Part shown: piece after piece, positions 1-12,363 of the stretch | Layout of the letters: each line of letters begins with the position of its first letter | Position numbering within the stretch: position 1 is the first letter of the stretch | NCBI GenBank assembly: GCA_963576735.1 | Contig: OY755170.1 | Span: 21,436,875 to 21,500,874 of the forward strand | Origin: Bedellia somnulentella | Taxonomy: Eukaryota > Arthropoda > Insecta > Lepidoptera > Bedelliidae | Reading direction: 5' to 3' | Length of the DNA: 64,000 bases | Translations under genes and position numbers: made by a program | Notes under the pieces: generated by a model | The model's database searches: none | What the model was told of the DNA's origin: nothing | Seen by the model: only the letters and a program-made list of their open reading frames with translations

Positions 1-182
1 TGGTATTAAGGCACTAAACAAGAATCAAAAATTCGTTTGTTCTAGCATTTTGTAGTTTTTACCAGTATGTGGTGAAATAGGGGTTGAAAATTTGTATGGG
101 TATTCCTAATTTTTGAGGATAAGATCATGTAACTTAGTTCGAAACGGGAACTACGAAGCCAAACTTTTTGTATACTTAATAT

Positions 183-300
183 TCCTGTCGCCCCCTATCA
201 CGTGAGTACACTGTCCAAGCGAAACGGGTGTACTCTAAACAACTGATAATGTCACGTGATGATCAGAAGTATAAGTATCTCTAACCTTTGAATCTTTGAG
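183..300 (+). repeat. Family B SINE, 3' part only
   Basis: Matches the tail half of family B (CCCCCTATCACGTGAGTACA, then TCACGTGATGATCAG). The 5' tRNA-like head is missing and the copy fades at about 300. It is more diverged than the 3551 and 61779 copies. Confidence 0.7.
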
Positions 301-671
301 TTTAATATTAAAATTAAAGGGACGCAGACAAAGTCGCGGGTACCAGCTAGCTAAGAATGAAACAAAAACAAAACTTGTTATGCCCTTTTTATAACAGTTC
401 TAATTAATTAAATAAAGTGGTCAGTACTCGTGAAATTGAAGAGTTAAACCGCAGAAACTTATTTGATAGCCGAAGCGGTAAAACTACTAATCTATTCAAA
501 GGTTTCAGAGGTTTCAAACGAATTCAGCCAGAGAAGTTTATTTACCGTGATGTCACTCTGATATTTTATACTTTAGTTTTGAAGCTGTTGTTTTTGTGTT
601 CTAAAAAGGTAAGGCAAAACAAATAAAAATAAATAGTTTAAGAAGTTTTTAAAATACCAGCACTTGAATAA
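301..671. other. Unassigned AT-rich sequence
   Basis: Nothing recognised between the SINE fragment and the mariner. A 69-codon open frame at 417-626 has no protein-like features. Confidence 0.5.
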
Positions 672-673
672 TA

Positions 674-1967
674 CGAGGGGCATGCCAAAAGAAACTAGAT
701 ACTCAAAAATTATAAAATTTATTCTTTATCACAAGTATCGACCTTTTCAAAGTATTCACCTTGAGCACGTTTACACTTTTCCATACGTCTTCTGAACCAA
801 TTGGGAAATGCCTGAGACCACTCTTCTTTAGATACCTCAGAAATCTCGAAATTATAGGCAACCAGCGCATCTTCTTTGCGTTTTTCTTTGATTTTTTGAC
901 TCAAGTAAAAATCACAAGGCACTAGGTCAGGGGAATATGCCGGGTGAGGGAGAATTGACACATTTTTCGAGTTGAAAAAGTCTAGTGTTCTGGCAGACGT
1001 GAGCGTCGCCGCATTGTCGTGGTGCCAGAGAAGGTGCCGGATTCCTGACTTCGGACGCTTGCCACACCAAGCTGATATTACTGTTGGAGCACAAACTGTC
1101 ACATACCATTCGGAGTTCACCGTTCTTTCATTCTTTAGCTCAACATTAGCAACAACGGGTCATATTCGTTTTGCAGAAAAACGAGGCGACCACTTGTTTC
1201 TGTGTGCTTCGTGCACGGCGGCATTTCGTTGGAGTTGGCTCATCTTCAAAGCACCATCCAGTCGACTGTCGCTTTGATTCGGAATCATAGTTATATAGCC
1301 ATGTTTCGTCACCAGTCAGTATATCATATACGTTCTTTTTCTCGCCTCCGTTGAATTTATCATGAGTAGGCACCAATCCACCCGACGGTCTTTCTGCTCA
1401 TCGGTAAGTTTGTGCGCCACCCATCTCGAACAACATTTACGGAGAGAAAGGTGGTCGTGAATTATGGTTTGCATTGCTGCTGATCCAATTCCTAGCTCTC
1501 GCTCTAGCTCTACATATGTAATTCGTCGGTTTTCGTGGATAAGTTTTTCGACTGCACGAACGTTTTCTTGAGTGACCGCGGTTGGCGGCCGTCCTGTCTT
1601 CGCTTCATCTTCGAGACATCCCCGTCCTCTTTTAAATTCAGCAAACCAATTGAATACTGTTGTTCGGGAACAAGCAGACTCACCAAAAGTAGAAGCCAAA
1701 AGTTCAAAACATACTTGAGGCTTTAAAACTTTTTTAAAGTCATAATAAATCATAGCGCGAAAATCACGTCGACTGAGCTCCATTGTTGCAAGTGAATTCC
1801 CGCCAGATTCTCGGAAAAATGATGCTCATTTAAATAAGAAATAAATAAAAGAAGTATGTTCTATATTCAAATATGTCAATAAATAACATGCCTATAAGAT
1901 GGTGTGTAGCTTGCCAGTGTCAATTAAATGAGAAAAGAGTATCTAATTTCTTTTGGCATGCCCCTCG
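674..1967 (-). mobile_element. Mariner (DD34D) element, full length, transposase frameshifted
   Basis: 1294 bp with 31-bp terminal inverted repeats starting CGAGGGGCATGCCAAAAG (one mismatch between the two ends), flanked by TA at 672-673 and 1968-1969, the Tc1/mariner target duplication. The cut-and-paste transposase is read on the minus strand from 1783 to 719. The N-terminal DNA-binding part opens MELSRRDFRAM. Catalytic motifs: TGDETW (first Asp), HHDNA (second Asp), PDLVPCDF (third Asp, 34 residues after the second). Frame shifts near 1370 and again near 1165, so no intact transposase is made. Upstream flank 301-671 shows nothing else. Confidence 0.93.
719..1783 (-). pseudogene. Mariner transposase pseudogene
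   Basis: Three overlapping minus-strand frames (1783-1316, 1376-1146, 1120-719) together cover a normal mariner transposase of about 345 residues. The two breaks lie near 1370, between the helix-turn-helix half and the first catalytic Asp, and near 1165, after the ASFF strand. All three catalytic Asp codons survive, so the damage looks recent. It cannot supply active enzyme as it stands. Confidence 0.88.
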
Positions 1968-2080
1968 TATGCATGTTAAAGCTGGTTTTAACTTATATAT
2001 ATTGTTTATTTATATATTTAAACACTGAATTGATTTCGATGCGATCGCCGACCAATAAAACTTTATTCAACCCAAATTTC

Positions 2081-2133
2081 AACAAAAGCTTAAATCTATA
2101 ATTACATAGTAATTATAGATTTAAGCTTTTGTT
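2081..2133. repeat. Perfect 25-bp hairpin
   Basis: Arms 2081-2105 and 2109-2133 are exact reverse complements (AACAAAAGCTTAAATCTATA...) around a 3-nt loop. It is AT-rich. It may be the remnant of a foldback element or a replication-slip palindrome; no flanking duplication is obvious. Confidence 0.8.
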
Positions 2134-2837
2134 TAATATAATAATAAAAAACCACAATCATTTTGTAAAAAAAATTGCATATGCAAGATTTATAACGTAT
2201 AGCAGCTTTTATTTTATTCTTTTATGAGTCTTTTTTCCCTAAACTAGGAGGGTGTCCTGTATCTTAAATAACAGTTTTGAACCTTGATTTAACAAATATA
2301 TAACGATTTAATTCTGTTTTATTTAACTCTGGCCATCATGCTTTGATGTATTGTAGTACTAAGTACCTAGGTACTTGATCTTACATGCTCTTGTTATTGG
2401 GTGACACAAACATTCAGCTTCAGTGCTAGAGCAATGTGAGCTATAATTGAGTAGTTAGAATAAGGTAAGGTATTATTTTAAATCGAAAATGGGATGGAGT
2501 TAGTTTTACTAAGATAATAAATTCAATAAAATATAATCCATGGGTCTCCAACCGCATCGCCCAAACGAAAATAATAAACATTAATGAAATTAAAATTACT
2601 TGCGGCCACTTTTGCCTGGCTGCGTCTTGTCAGTGTATTCTCCTATACATAAACTTATGTTAAAATGTGTTTGACTCAATACGTTATGAACGTAGAGATT
2701 TAGCAGCGGGATCTTATACTATTACTGTAATTTCTTTATTATTATAGTTAATGTTATATGACTGGCCGTTGAACATTCTTAATATGTTAGTGGGTACAAG
2801 TGAACAACCAGTAGCTATAAAGATTGATACTATTATA
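2134..2837. other. AT-rich intergenic stretch with one family A scrap
   Basis: Only a short family A piece (2540-2563, minus) is recognised. That piece is precisely the internal segment missing from the family A copy at 2838-3031. The rest shows nothing. Confidence 0.4.
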
Positions 2838-3031
2838 AGTATATACTCACGGCTATAAATCCCTTAAATGGGTAGCCAGAGCTAGAAAATTAGAAGTTTC
2901 TCAGCCACTTTTGGAAGTTGCGTGGGGAAAAGTAGTGAAATCCCTTAAAATCCCCAATACCATTAGTCGCCTCTTACGTACACCCACCGGAAGAAATGGG
3001 GTAGTGCTATTCTAAGCCGACAATACACAGC
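2838..3031 (-). repeat. Family A SINE-like copy, internally deleted
   Basis: Minus-strand copy running from the tail complement (TATACTCACGGCTATAAATC) to the head complement at 3031. About 45 bp that should contain the GGTTGGAGACCC motif is deleted. Confidence 0.8.
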
Positions 3032-3257
3032 TACTGTTTGTAGCATTGGGATAAATAATCAGTAATAGTGACATGATTGCATCATTGCCCAATGCATTTC
3101 GGTCAATAATTGCATCTTTACGTCTTTTATTGTGTGATGTGTTTTGTTTATTTTTCAACAAGTAACTATAGTCACTCTCCTCATACTCAATGAATATACG
3201 CCAAGTATATGCCATATATAGGCCAAGATATCTGTTATCAACATTTTGTAAAATAAT

Positions 3258-3508
3258 CGCCGTGTAGTGCCGTGTAGAATGTCGCTACCCCTTTCTACCC
3301 ACGGGTGTCGTAAGAGGCGACTAAAGGTATTGGGGCTTTTTATTGGATTTTTGGGCGATGCGGTTGGAGACCCATCACCAAAAACATTTATTCATACCAT
3401 CTTTTCCCCACTCAACTTCCAAAAGTGGCTGAGGAATTTCTAATTCCTTAGCTCTGGCTACCCCTTTTAGGGAAATATAGTCGTGAGTATATGTATGTAT
3501 GTATGTAT
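3258..3508 (+). repeat. Family A SINE-like element with 10-bp target duplication
   Basis: Full-length copy, head at 3258 and (TATG)n tail ending at 3508. It is flanked by a perfect 10-bp duplication GTAAAATAAT (3248-3257 and 3509-3518), which shows insertion by target-primed reverse transcription. Confidence 0.9.
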
Positions 3509-3550
3509 GTAAAATAATACTTCATTTATCATGAAACATCTTACAAAATA

Positions 3551-3890
3551 CCGTGATAGCTCAGTAGGTAGAACACCGCTTTTCGAGCAGAAGATGAGGG
3601 TTCAAATAAACCCTATTTTGTCTTTTCTGTTTAAGAAATGTGTGATTAATTTATCATGGTTGTTAACGATGAGGAAAATATCGTGAGGAAACCCATGTGG
3701 GTTTTTGTAAGTTGTATTTTGTTATGTGACAGTGTATCCATACAAAAAGGCGATAGGCTTGCCCTCTATAACGTGAGTACACTGACCAAGCAAGACGTGG
3801 GTACTCTGGACACCAGGTGCCAATGTCACGTGATGTTCATAAGTATGAGTAGCTCTGCCAACCCCTTCGGGGATATACAGCGTGAACGTT
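3551..3890 (+). repeat. Family B tRNA-derived SINE, near full length
   Basis: Starts with a tRNA-like head (GTGATAGCTCAGTAGGTAGA, an A-box match, then GGGTTCAAATA, a B-box match about 45 nt later). The family B body follows (TTATCATGGTTGTTAACG, CACGTGATGTTCA, CCCCTTCGGGGATAT). This is the type of SINE transcribed by RNA polymerase III. The ORFs inside it are chance. Confidence 0.85.
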
Positions 3891-6429
3891 GAGATTTTAG
3901 ATTCACATCTTACAAAATCAAAAATATTTTTTATAATTCCTGCTATCCTATTATAGAAACTATGGTTTGGTGAATACAAATTATAAACAGAAGCGCCTCA
4001 AAGGAGCTCACACTATTTTTTTTTGATTAATATAATATTAACTTTTCAAAACCAAAGTTTTAATTCTTCATTATGGATTTCTTTGACTTAATGAAATGTG
4101 AAGGTGTGACGCCTTATGAAATAGCTCCGCTAAATCATAGTATATTTCTGCCATCGTGAAAAGTTATGTAATCAAGACCGACTGATACAAATTATGTTTT
4201 TATAATTTAAATCAGTATAAAAACCACCAAAGCATTGAAAACACAATTGCATAAACACCCCTTCAAAGTGCAGTTGTGAGTCTATCGAAGGTTAACCTTT
4301 TTTTTCCCAAACGAAAGTTTTGAGTGCTGCTGGCCCTGTCGCCTGTGCGGCTTCACCGTGACTTTATGTGTACCGGGCAGCTGAGAGCCACCCTGGCAGG
4401 GTGTACCTAAGCTAAATCGAATAGAGGAGGGATTGGGTAGGAAAATGTTTAAATTTAAAGAATTATTTTATCTTTTTAGTTCCTGGTGTTTTTTTGAAGG
4501 CGGATTTTTTTTATTATATTTTTTTTTTGCTTTTTAGTGTTGTTACTATAAAAATGGGTACGTAAGGTCGTGGTGCATGGTAGGCTGGCCTTACATACGT
4601 TTCGTGTGAAAACGCGTCAAGTACGAGAATCTGAAAATTACAAAGGTGAGCACCTAAAGCGCAATAGAGAGAGAAATAAAGAGCAGAAATAAACCGTTAA
4701 GGAATTTCACCTTCCATCATGTGCATCATCATGGCGCAAATGCTTAAATAGCTTTCGATCATTTAATCAGCACGTTGAACGTACCTATGAAATTTGAGGA
4801 TTGTCCTCGATTTCCCTAGGATCCCATCATCAGATCCCACTTTGGTGCCAATGGGACCACCTGACCACGTCAGCTTAAAAATAAAATTACAATAAAATTA
4901 CATATTTTTATGTAATGGTAAAATAGACGGAAATTATATTTTTGTGCGTATCTATCAATGTAAAATTTTTATTTTGAGATACTAATTTTAACAGAAATAC
5001 CAGACTATAAAAATATTATAAGAATATAATAAGTGCAACTTCTAATAAATAAGCTTTTAAATCTCATATACTCCAATAATGCCCACGTCTCACTTCATGA
5101 TTATCGCTTACAATACTAAAAAACAAAAAGGATAAAATGGAAGCTGCAATAACTGAATTTGAGTTTATTTGTTACACTGTGATGTTTGTTATAACAACAG
5201 CTGACTCGGAGGATAATGACGAATATTTAATACTGAATTAATGATGTATTAAATATTTTGAATGGTTAATAAACTATTATACTTCTGTTATGTTAGTTTG
5301 AATCAAATATTTATGCATTCATGGTGAAACTGTCTTAGACATTATATTGGAACTAAATATAAAAGGCTTACATTGACTTAGCATAACATTTCCTCTAATG
5401 CAGAGGTTATTAATTAATTACTTATAGGTTAATGTTTATATGATCGTTTATATATAGGGTAGGCCCGAGCCTCTTGGTGGGGACATATATGGGCTGTGAC
5501 TAATGTTTAATCATTTAAATGATGTGAAAATTTCTAAAATTTTAATTACCCATGAACTATTTCATAAGGTCAGTAAAGCTCTATTACTGGATTCATTTCT
5601 GGGTCCTGATTTTGAGTCATAATTCATTTGTAATATCTGACGTTCTACGTCAAAGGTACTTTATGATGAGTATTAATTTCCGATATCCGATAAAAAAGCA
5701 AAAAATATTGAAAAGCTTTCATATTTCTATTTTCTACATTATGTAAGATAGTAGATATAAAGATAGTGCATGATATCGATAAAAAAGAAACTGTAATGTC
5801 ATAACATTATATGAAGCTATTATTATTAGATTTGAATAGCATTTGTGTTCTTGATTACAGTATCAATAACTCAATACACACCATAAGGTCCTTTAGCATA
5901 TGGAACGTCATACACATCTACAATGTATCTACGGCATAACCAACTTTGCTCGCCCGTCCTTCAATTTTCATTTAGTCTGTGGAAGTTGCAAGAAAACGGA
6001 ACGAGACTTACCCATCTGCGTAAAAGAACCATCACTTTGCATAATCGTTTTAAAAATTCAGTTTTAAAATGCTCCCTGGTGGCTTTGCATAACACGGCTA
6101 TAAATCTTTTAAAATATTTCCCGAGTTCGGAAGTTAGTTCCCGCGCGGGCAATATCATTATGCGAACGAGTAAGTAGAGAACGACACACAAACTTGTGTC
6201 ATTATTACCATTTTCAGCAAGATGAAGTAACTTTGCAACTGATGAACTTTTGCGTGCGGTGTGCATCGCAACGAACTAAAAGGGTGCTTAAAGTGTGTGT
6301 ATGTGTATATAGCTAGTAATAAAATGTTTATGGAATTCGCTCTGAACTAAGTAGTGTTGCATATTTTTATACAAATATTTCTCTACTGATATTGTTCTTT
6401 CTTTCAGCATAACGGAAGATCTCGAGATA
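3891..6429. other. Intergenic stretch, mostly unrecognised
   Basis: No gene seen. A GC-richer block at about 4325-4440 and the segment 4790-4875 (ATCCCATCATCAGATCCC, then CCAATGGGACCACC) resemble sequence I associate with dispersed lepidopteran repeats, but I cannot name a family. ORFs at 5552-5746 and 5923-6266 show no protein-like pattern. Confidence 0.35.
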
Positions 6430-6572
6430 ACTTTGTCGATAGACCTGCCCCCTATCACGTGAGAACACTGTCCATGTAAAACGTGGGTTCTCTGAACACC
6501 AGGTGAAAAAGTTACGTGATGTTCAGAAGTGTTAGTACCTCTGCCAACCCCTTCGGTGATATTCGGCGTTTG
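6430..6572 (+). repeat. Family B SINE, 3' part
   Basis: Contains CCCCCTATCACGTGAG, AACACCAGGTG and CCCCTTCGGTGATATTC in family B order. The head is missing. Confidence 0.75.
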
Positions 6573-6869
6573 CGTGCGCTCGTAGATTGCAAGATCTTCA
6601 TACGTGTGATCCAAAGAAGAATCGCAAAACGGCTTCAGTGTCTCGTCCGTTAGTTACCAATTTGTTTGGAGTGTTCACAAAAATGAGTTATTGTCTCTGC
6701 CGCAAAAAAATGAAAATGTTCAGGCTTTGCTAATTTGTTTATTTTTTTGTCTTAGTTTATTTATTTGATTTTATTTTTAGTTTGTTCAAATTATCAGAAA
6801 GTTTTCATTTTCTTAGTACAGTTATTGCCATTTTGGTTATTTCATAGATGTAAGTCCATTTTTTTTAAC

Positions 6870-7060
6870 TATACTCACGGCTATAAATCCCTAAAATTCC
6901 AAAAGTTCCTAAGCCACTTTTGAAAGTTGCATGGGAAAACGATGTTGAAATAACGGTAGTTGGTGATGGGTCTCCAAAAACCCCAATACCGCTAGTAGCC
7001 TCTTACGTACACCCACCGGAAGAAATGGAGTAGTGCTATTCTAAGCCGAAACTACACAGC
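6870..7060 (-). repeat. Family A SINE-like copy
   Basis: Minus-strand copy from the tail complement (TACTCACGGCTATAAATC) to the head complement ending ACTACACAGC at 7060. It has lost part of the middle next to GGGTCTCC. The (TATG)n tail is reduced. Confidence 0.8.
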
Positions 7061-7273
7061 TCTTTATATCTATTAATTTAATATACTTTTATATTACTAT
7101 TGCTAATTTCTGCCGCTTTAATAAAGAAATTAAGTATAGACATGCATTTAATTTAACCGAACTTTAATTTTAATCATATATCCGTAAAACATAGCAATAA
7201 TTTATCAGCGGCCTCTGTGACCGCACGTAGGTGGTTAAAGGACAATAAAGGAAATAGGTAGTAGGTGGTTAAG

Positions 7274-7516
7274 CGCCGTGTAGTGTCGGCTTAGAATAGC
7301 ACTACCCCGTTTCTACCGATGGGTGTACGTAAGAGGCGACTAACGGTATTGGGGCTTTTAAGGGATTTTTGGGCGATGCGGTTGGAGACCTATCACCAAC
7401 AACCTTTACTTACCTCACTCAATTTTCCAAAAAGTGGCTGAGGAATTTCTAATTCCTTAGCTCTGGCTACCCCTTCTAGGGATTTATAGCCGTGAGTATG
7501 TTATGTATGTAAGTAT
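7274..7516 (+). repeat. Family A SINE-like element with 9-bp target duplication
   Basis: Full-length copy flanked by GTGGTTAAG at 7265-7273 and 7517-7525. The tail is an irregular TATG repeat (TTATGTATGTAAGTAT). Confidence 0.88.
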
Positions 7517-7839
7517 GTGGTTAAGAGTTGAATCGTTTACCTTACTCAGAAAGTTAAGTATTGCTATGAAGTGAAAGAAATGTGAATATGTATTATCTTC
7601 ATCTAATGTATCAGATTAAATCGTTTCAAACGCAATGTGTATTATGATTGAAACTCGCACTACGACTTTAGGTGTAAAAACAAATTAGTGAAATAGCTAT
7701 CAATGGACGTATTTTAGTTGAGAAGTGATGAAATAATATAATTTTCAGCGTGAATCCTATTTGTGTAACCCACCAACTAGTTGAGAAAAGCCTGTTAAGA
7801 AAAGATTCGCGAGATCTTCAACCGTTTCACCCAAAATTC

Positions 7840-7912
7840 ACCTAAAAGTATACCTTTAGTCGCATCCCCAAGAAATAGGGTAGTTCTTCTCTAAAACGAC
7901 TCTAAACAGCTT
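7840..7912 (-). repeat. Decayed family A head fragment
   Basis: TTTAGTCGCATCCCCAAGAA, then ATAGGGTAGT and ACAGC match the head complement of family A at low identity. The limits are approximate. Confidence 0.4.
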
Positions 7913-7939
7913 CGCCAAGTATGAAAAATAATACATATA

Positions 7940-8077
7940 CGCCCGATTTCTGAACTGAGTATTCCAGCTGAGAACAACTTAAGTATCGTTCTGTCGCATT
8001 GACATCTTAACAACTGAATGAGACAAAACGATACTTAAGTTGTTCTCACCTTGAATACTCAATACAGAAATCGGGCG
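7940..8077. mobile_element. Foldback (MITE-like) element, about 138 bp
   Basis: Left arm 7940-8000 and right arm 8017-8077 are reverse complements with few mismatches (outer CGCCCGATTTCTG, inner GAGAACAACTTAAGTATCGT), around a 16-nt centre. There is no coding sequence. The pattern fits a non-autonomous DNA transposon; the target duplication is unclear. Confidence 0.75.
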
Positions 8078-8895
8078 ATACTGACGTTTTAGTTTCCTTC
8101 AATCGCTACTTTTTATTCTTCAGACTTATGACGCCGTACATTCTCAATTTGCTCTAAATAAGTCCTTCGTGGTTGATCTACTGAAATCACAACAACTTAC
8201 AACAATTACAAAACAGTTTCCTATTTGTGATAATAATACTTTGAAGACGATGTTTAATGTCACCGAACAAAATAAACATGTGAGTACGAGTTACTTAATT
8301 AATCAGGTTCAGATGTGAAATTTCCAATTAATGGCGCAAATGTATGTCAAATAATTAATTGAATACGGAACGTTTATACTAATGGAAATTGAATGATCTT
8401 CCTTTTATTTCTGCTAATATATTATTTACCAAAATGGATCCCATTGATTAAGTCTCCCAATTGGTGTAAAAAGGACAGAATTTTTTTTCGTGTAGGTTAT
8501 CTAACTCCTGGGTCAGCCATGTTAATATTTAAAAATCAATCAATGCAGTTTATATTGTTTTTTTAAATAAATATAATCTTTTATCTTGCACGTTTTACTT
8601 CTGGTAAAATAGAATTCCTGTGGTCCGGTTGATGCATTTAACCGAACCACGGAACCTGAACCCGTGGTACAGTTGAATATTAATAGTTAAGAGATAGCAA
8701 AGAGAAAATAAAGTAACAGAAAACACTTCTTTCAGTTTTTTTTCCATCTGCAATATTTAAGGTACTTTCCCTCCATGGTCGTGGGACATTAGTACATACC
8801 ATATTATACATATAAACTATACAATGAACGTCAGTAGCCACCGTTGACCAAAGGTTCAGTAGCTAGCTTTAGATCTAGCGATAGCCGGTTCTTAA
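8078..8895. other. Unassigned intergenic sequence
   Basis: AT-rich, with no coding or repeat signature I can support. Confidence 0.4.
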
Positions 8896-9068
8896 AGAGC
8901 TTATTCCAATTGTCTTAATGAAGACGTCTGAAAGCCACAGAATCTGAATTCAGACTAGTGGAATAACGTTCAAACTGAAATTTGTGTAGTGGAATAACAA
9001 GCGTCTGCGGCAGTAACTTCGAAGGACGTCTGAATTCAGCAACGACAAAGTGTAATGGAATAAGCTCT
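8896..9068. mobile_element. 173-bp MITE, copy 1
   Basis: Ends are inverted (AGAGCTTATTCCA at the left, TGGAATAAGCTCT at the right). The whole unit is the reverse complement of 61513-61685, at equal length and high identity. The TGGAATAA motif recurs inside (near 8960, 8990 and 9055). There is no ORF. Immediate flanks are TAA on both sides, but the other copy does not share this exactly, so the target duplication is uncertain. Confidence 0.85.
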
Positions 9069-10550
9069 TAAGCAAAATCAAAAAGCCAAACAATTTTTTT
9101 ATGACTCATATTAGTTTGACATTTAAACGTGACATACGCGCTTACACTTGCTTTGAAGAATGGGGACAGGATTACAAAATCAAACAAACGCGCACCATGC
9201 AGAAAGTCTTTAATTGAATTATATATCCATCAAAACATCAAGTTATTTAATATGTGCCCTCATTAGTATGTTACAAATGTGTGGAGGTGCACTTCATTAA
9301 ACCATTACATTGCTGAATAGCCGAGGGAAGACTTATGATGTTGCCATAGAAAATAGTACATATATTAGAAAGTTGGTTAAACACACTCACATTCATAAAA
9401 AAGTGTAATTTGACAACACTCACAATTGTATGTGGGTTGAGTGGGGATGAGTCAACGTCAATGTTTATTCGATTTTTTATAGATAAGATGGAATATCTTA
9501 ATTAGTAGCCCATTAACGCAAGCCCAAATACAGTTTTTTGTATCAAACATTATTGGATACTTTGTTTAAACGGTATTTTTTTATATTTTTACCCTTAAAT
9601 AATTCAGTGGACAGTGGGAATTAATGTCGTGAGTATATGTATGAGTATGTATCTATGTTAAGGAGAATATTATAAGTATTGTAAAATTACACAGGGAGTG
9701 GTGGTGCACATAGAACTAAAAGGACAAATTCAGTTTACTTATATATTATCTAAATAACCCTATTAGAAGATACTTATCCTAATGTGGATGTAATATATAA
9801 TTGCGTTTGAAGGAAATCTCTGATTGGAAGTAGATAGAAAAGGTTTAAAGCTTGATTTTATTCACTTTTGAATAGCGAATCATATTTCCTGTTTTAGTAC
9901 TTAGATCATTGGCATTGTTAAAAATTTCAAACATAATAGTACGAATGGAATTATACCAAATCGAGTAAGCTCTATGCGTTTATCATAATGACATAAAATA
10001 TAATTATAGGGATTCCAATATTAGATTTCCTTCAAGCGTTGTAGTTTATAAGATAATAACAAAAACAGTCAGTCATTGTGCTCATACAAGAAATAGTATT
10101 CTATTAAACATTTATTACAGTACATTTTATCTAAAAGACACTTATAATAAAATACAATATATTCACAGCTCATTATAGAGAAAATATGGGTTCAGTAAAC
10201 AGAAAAAATATAGGGATCTGTCTTTTTTGTTTTGGTTTAACATGTTTTTATTTAAAAAATATAAGTGTAATTTCAAAACATTATAACATTTAAGAATTTA
10301 AGGACAATTTCAGTACGTTTTGTAGAAAATTTTAAACGTATAAGAAAATGTATTTATATATTGGTAGTACCCAGCGAGTGGTGCCTATCACTTTTGCTTT
10401 TATCGTAATTCATAGAAGGGACTGTAATTAAGGTATATCCAAAGTTGCAAAGTGAAAAAAAAGAGAAATGCTTCTTTAATACCACTCTCAGAACCGCAGA
10501 ATATTATCTACGTCAAACATAAAACAGTTTTATATTTTCTTTAGCGGGCA
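9069..10550. other. Unassigned intergenic sequence with one SINE tail scrap
   Basis: At 9618-9660 TCGTGAGTATATGTATGAG resembles the shared 3' end of families A and C. Nothing else recognised; AT-rich. Confidence 0.4.
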
Positions 10551-10690
10551 GCCTTATCACCACTTTGTACGAATACGCTGTCACACAACTAAGTACAACA
10601 CTGTACTTCTACGTTGCGAAGTTTTCCTTCACCGATAACAACCTGGATAAATTAACCGCACTTATGACTTCAGAAGAAACCATTGAATAG
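10551..10690 (-). repeat. Old family B SINE fragment
   Basis: Diverged minus-strand match to the middle of family B: ACGCTGTCACACAACTAAGT, TTCCTTCACCGATAACAACC, AATTAACCGCACTTATG. It is much older than the other copies. Confidence 0.6.
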
Positions 10691-12363
10691 AAAAGCTATT
10701 ATCTGTTTAGTTCAAAAGTTACAGTAGTAAAAAGATAAAATAAGCGATGAAATATGAACATGTCTTTTAAACCAATACCAACTTATTTATTATAATCTCA
10801 AAACTATGTTAAAAGTAGAGTATTCAGCCTCTACAACGGATTAAATCTGATGATGACCGAACACCTCTATATTTGACGAAAAAAATCTAGAGCTTATACT
10901 GATGAGAATGATTATTTTATTATCTTTCAAACTTTCCACAGCCCGAAGCGGATGTAGGAAGTTGATTCTAAAACTTCGACTATTATTTTCCCATTATAGT
11001 CGAAAGCATTTGATACGTGTTGAATTTAGCAATAACTATGTCTTTATGTTTTGATACCTTTTTATCCCGAATAATTTATCACGAATATTAGACCTTGCCA
11101 TAATAATGATTACTTACTTTACTGAAACAAGTTATTAACAATTAACAAACTTATTGAAGAGGTAATTTTGTAGGTAACGCAAAGGTTTATGATTTATGAG
11201 TTTAAAAGAAATAAAATATTCAGTACAGCAGTAAATTATTTTGGATATACGAAAATGATAACTCACAAATCTAGAAAAATCTTTTTGTGCTGTGACGAGA
11301 CGTTAAAATATATTAATGTAGTAAGGACGCTTCTGAGTTTTTCAATTTCAAGCTATTGTTAATTCAATCAAATAAAATATGCCTCAAAGATTGATGTCTA
11401 AATTATTTATTTTTACTTTTTGAAATAAGTAATATTAATTAATATAAATAATAATTGTTAATTGTATTGTATATATTCACATAAATACAATATTAACTTT
11501 AAAATATAATTCATTATTACAGTAGTATTTGCAAATCGATTGTGAATCAGGCTTATGGGGTGTCCTTAGTATTGTATGTGTTTTATTATATTTTTTTATG
11601 ATTGACTAATTAGAGTACATTTTTATGAGTTTACATATATATCGTGTTGTATTTAATAGTGACGCATCTACATAACTTGCAGAGTTAACATTGTTTACTC
11701 ACAAATATATAATTACAAAAAAGAACTGGAGTTTTTTAGCATATGTCCTACCATAAATAATCACTGAAGCTTGAGATTGTAGACAGGAACAATAGACATA
11801 CTGATACGTGTCAAAACATTATTAAAACTAAAATAGAATGTTCATGTTTTTTTTATTTCTATCCAAACTTAGCAAATGCAAATTCACAAAATCGGGTATA
11901 GAGTAGCTTAACTCTTCCAAACTTAACCGTGGACTATCAGTACAATATTAACACACAGTCAGATCTGTCAAACATCTACTAAGAGCTCTGCACATACCAC
12001 GCACATACATATCCACGTTCTACATTCCAATAGGCGTTATGATACTGTTTACTGTTTCTGGTCTGGAGCTTTTACTTAGTCTGAGGGTACTAGTTAAAAT
12101 ACATACATATCAATTTAAAAAAAAAAACTCTCTATAAAAGCAATGAATTAGTGTTAATCAAAAATAAGGCAAATAAATATTTCTAAAAAAATCTAACACT
12201 AAATTAAGCTCAAGATATGTAAAAGCTAACTTATAAATATTAGATTATATAATGCCTATCATTAAAAGATGAAGTTTATTCATTCTCATAGAATTAGTAT
12301 CACCGCTAGGCGGGTGCGTGATTCTAAATCTATGCGTCAGCGTTGAAAGATCTCGCGTATTCG
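10691..12363. other. 3' flank of the dipeptidase, unassigned
   Basis: Very AT-rich. Apart from the candidate AATAAA at 12275-12280 (minus strand) nothing is recognised. Confidence 0.4.

Noticed and set aside
719..1120. A functional mariner transposase from the longest frames
   Set aside because: The three frames cannot be read as one because of frameshifts near 1370 and 1165.
5923..6266. Overlapping 84- and 101-codon ORFs on opposite strands
   Set aside because: Neither shows a domain, repeat or amphipathic pattern; such antisense pairs are usual for a locally GC-richer patch.
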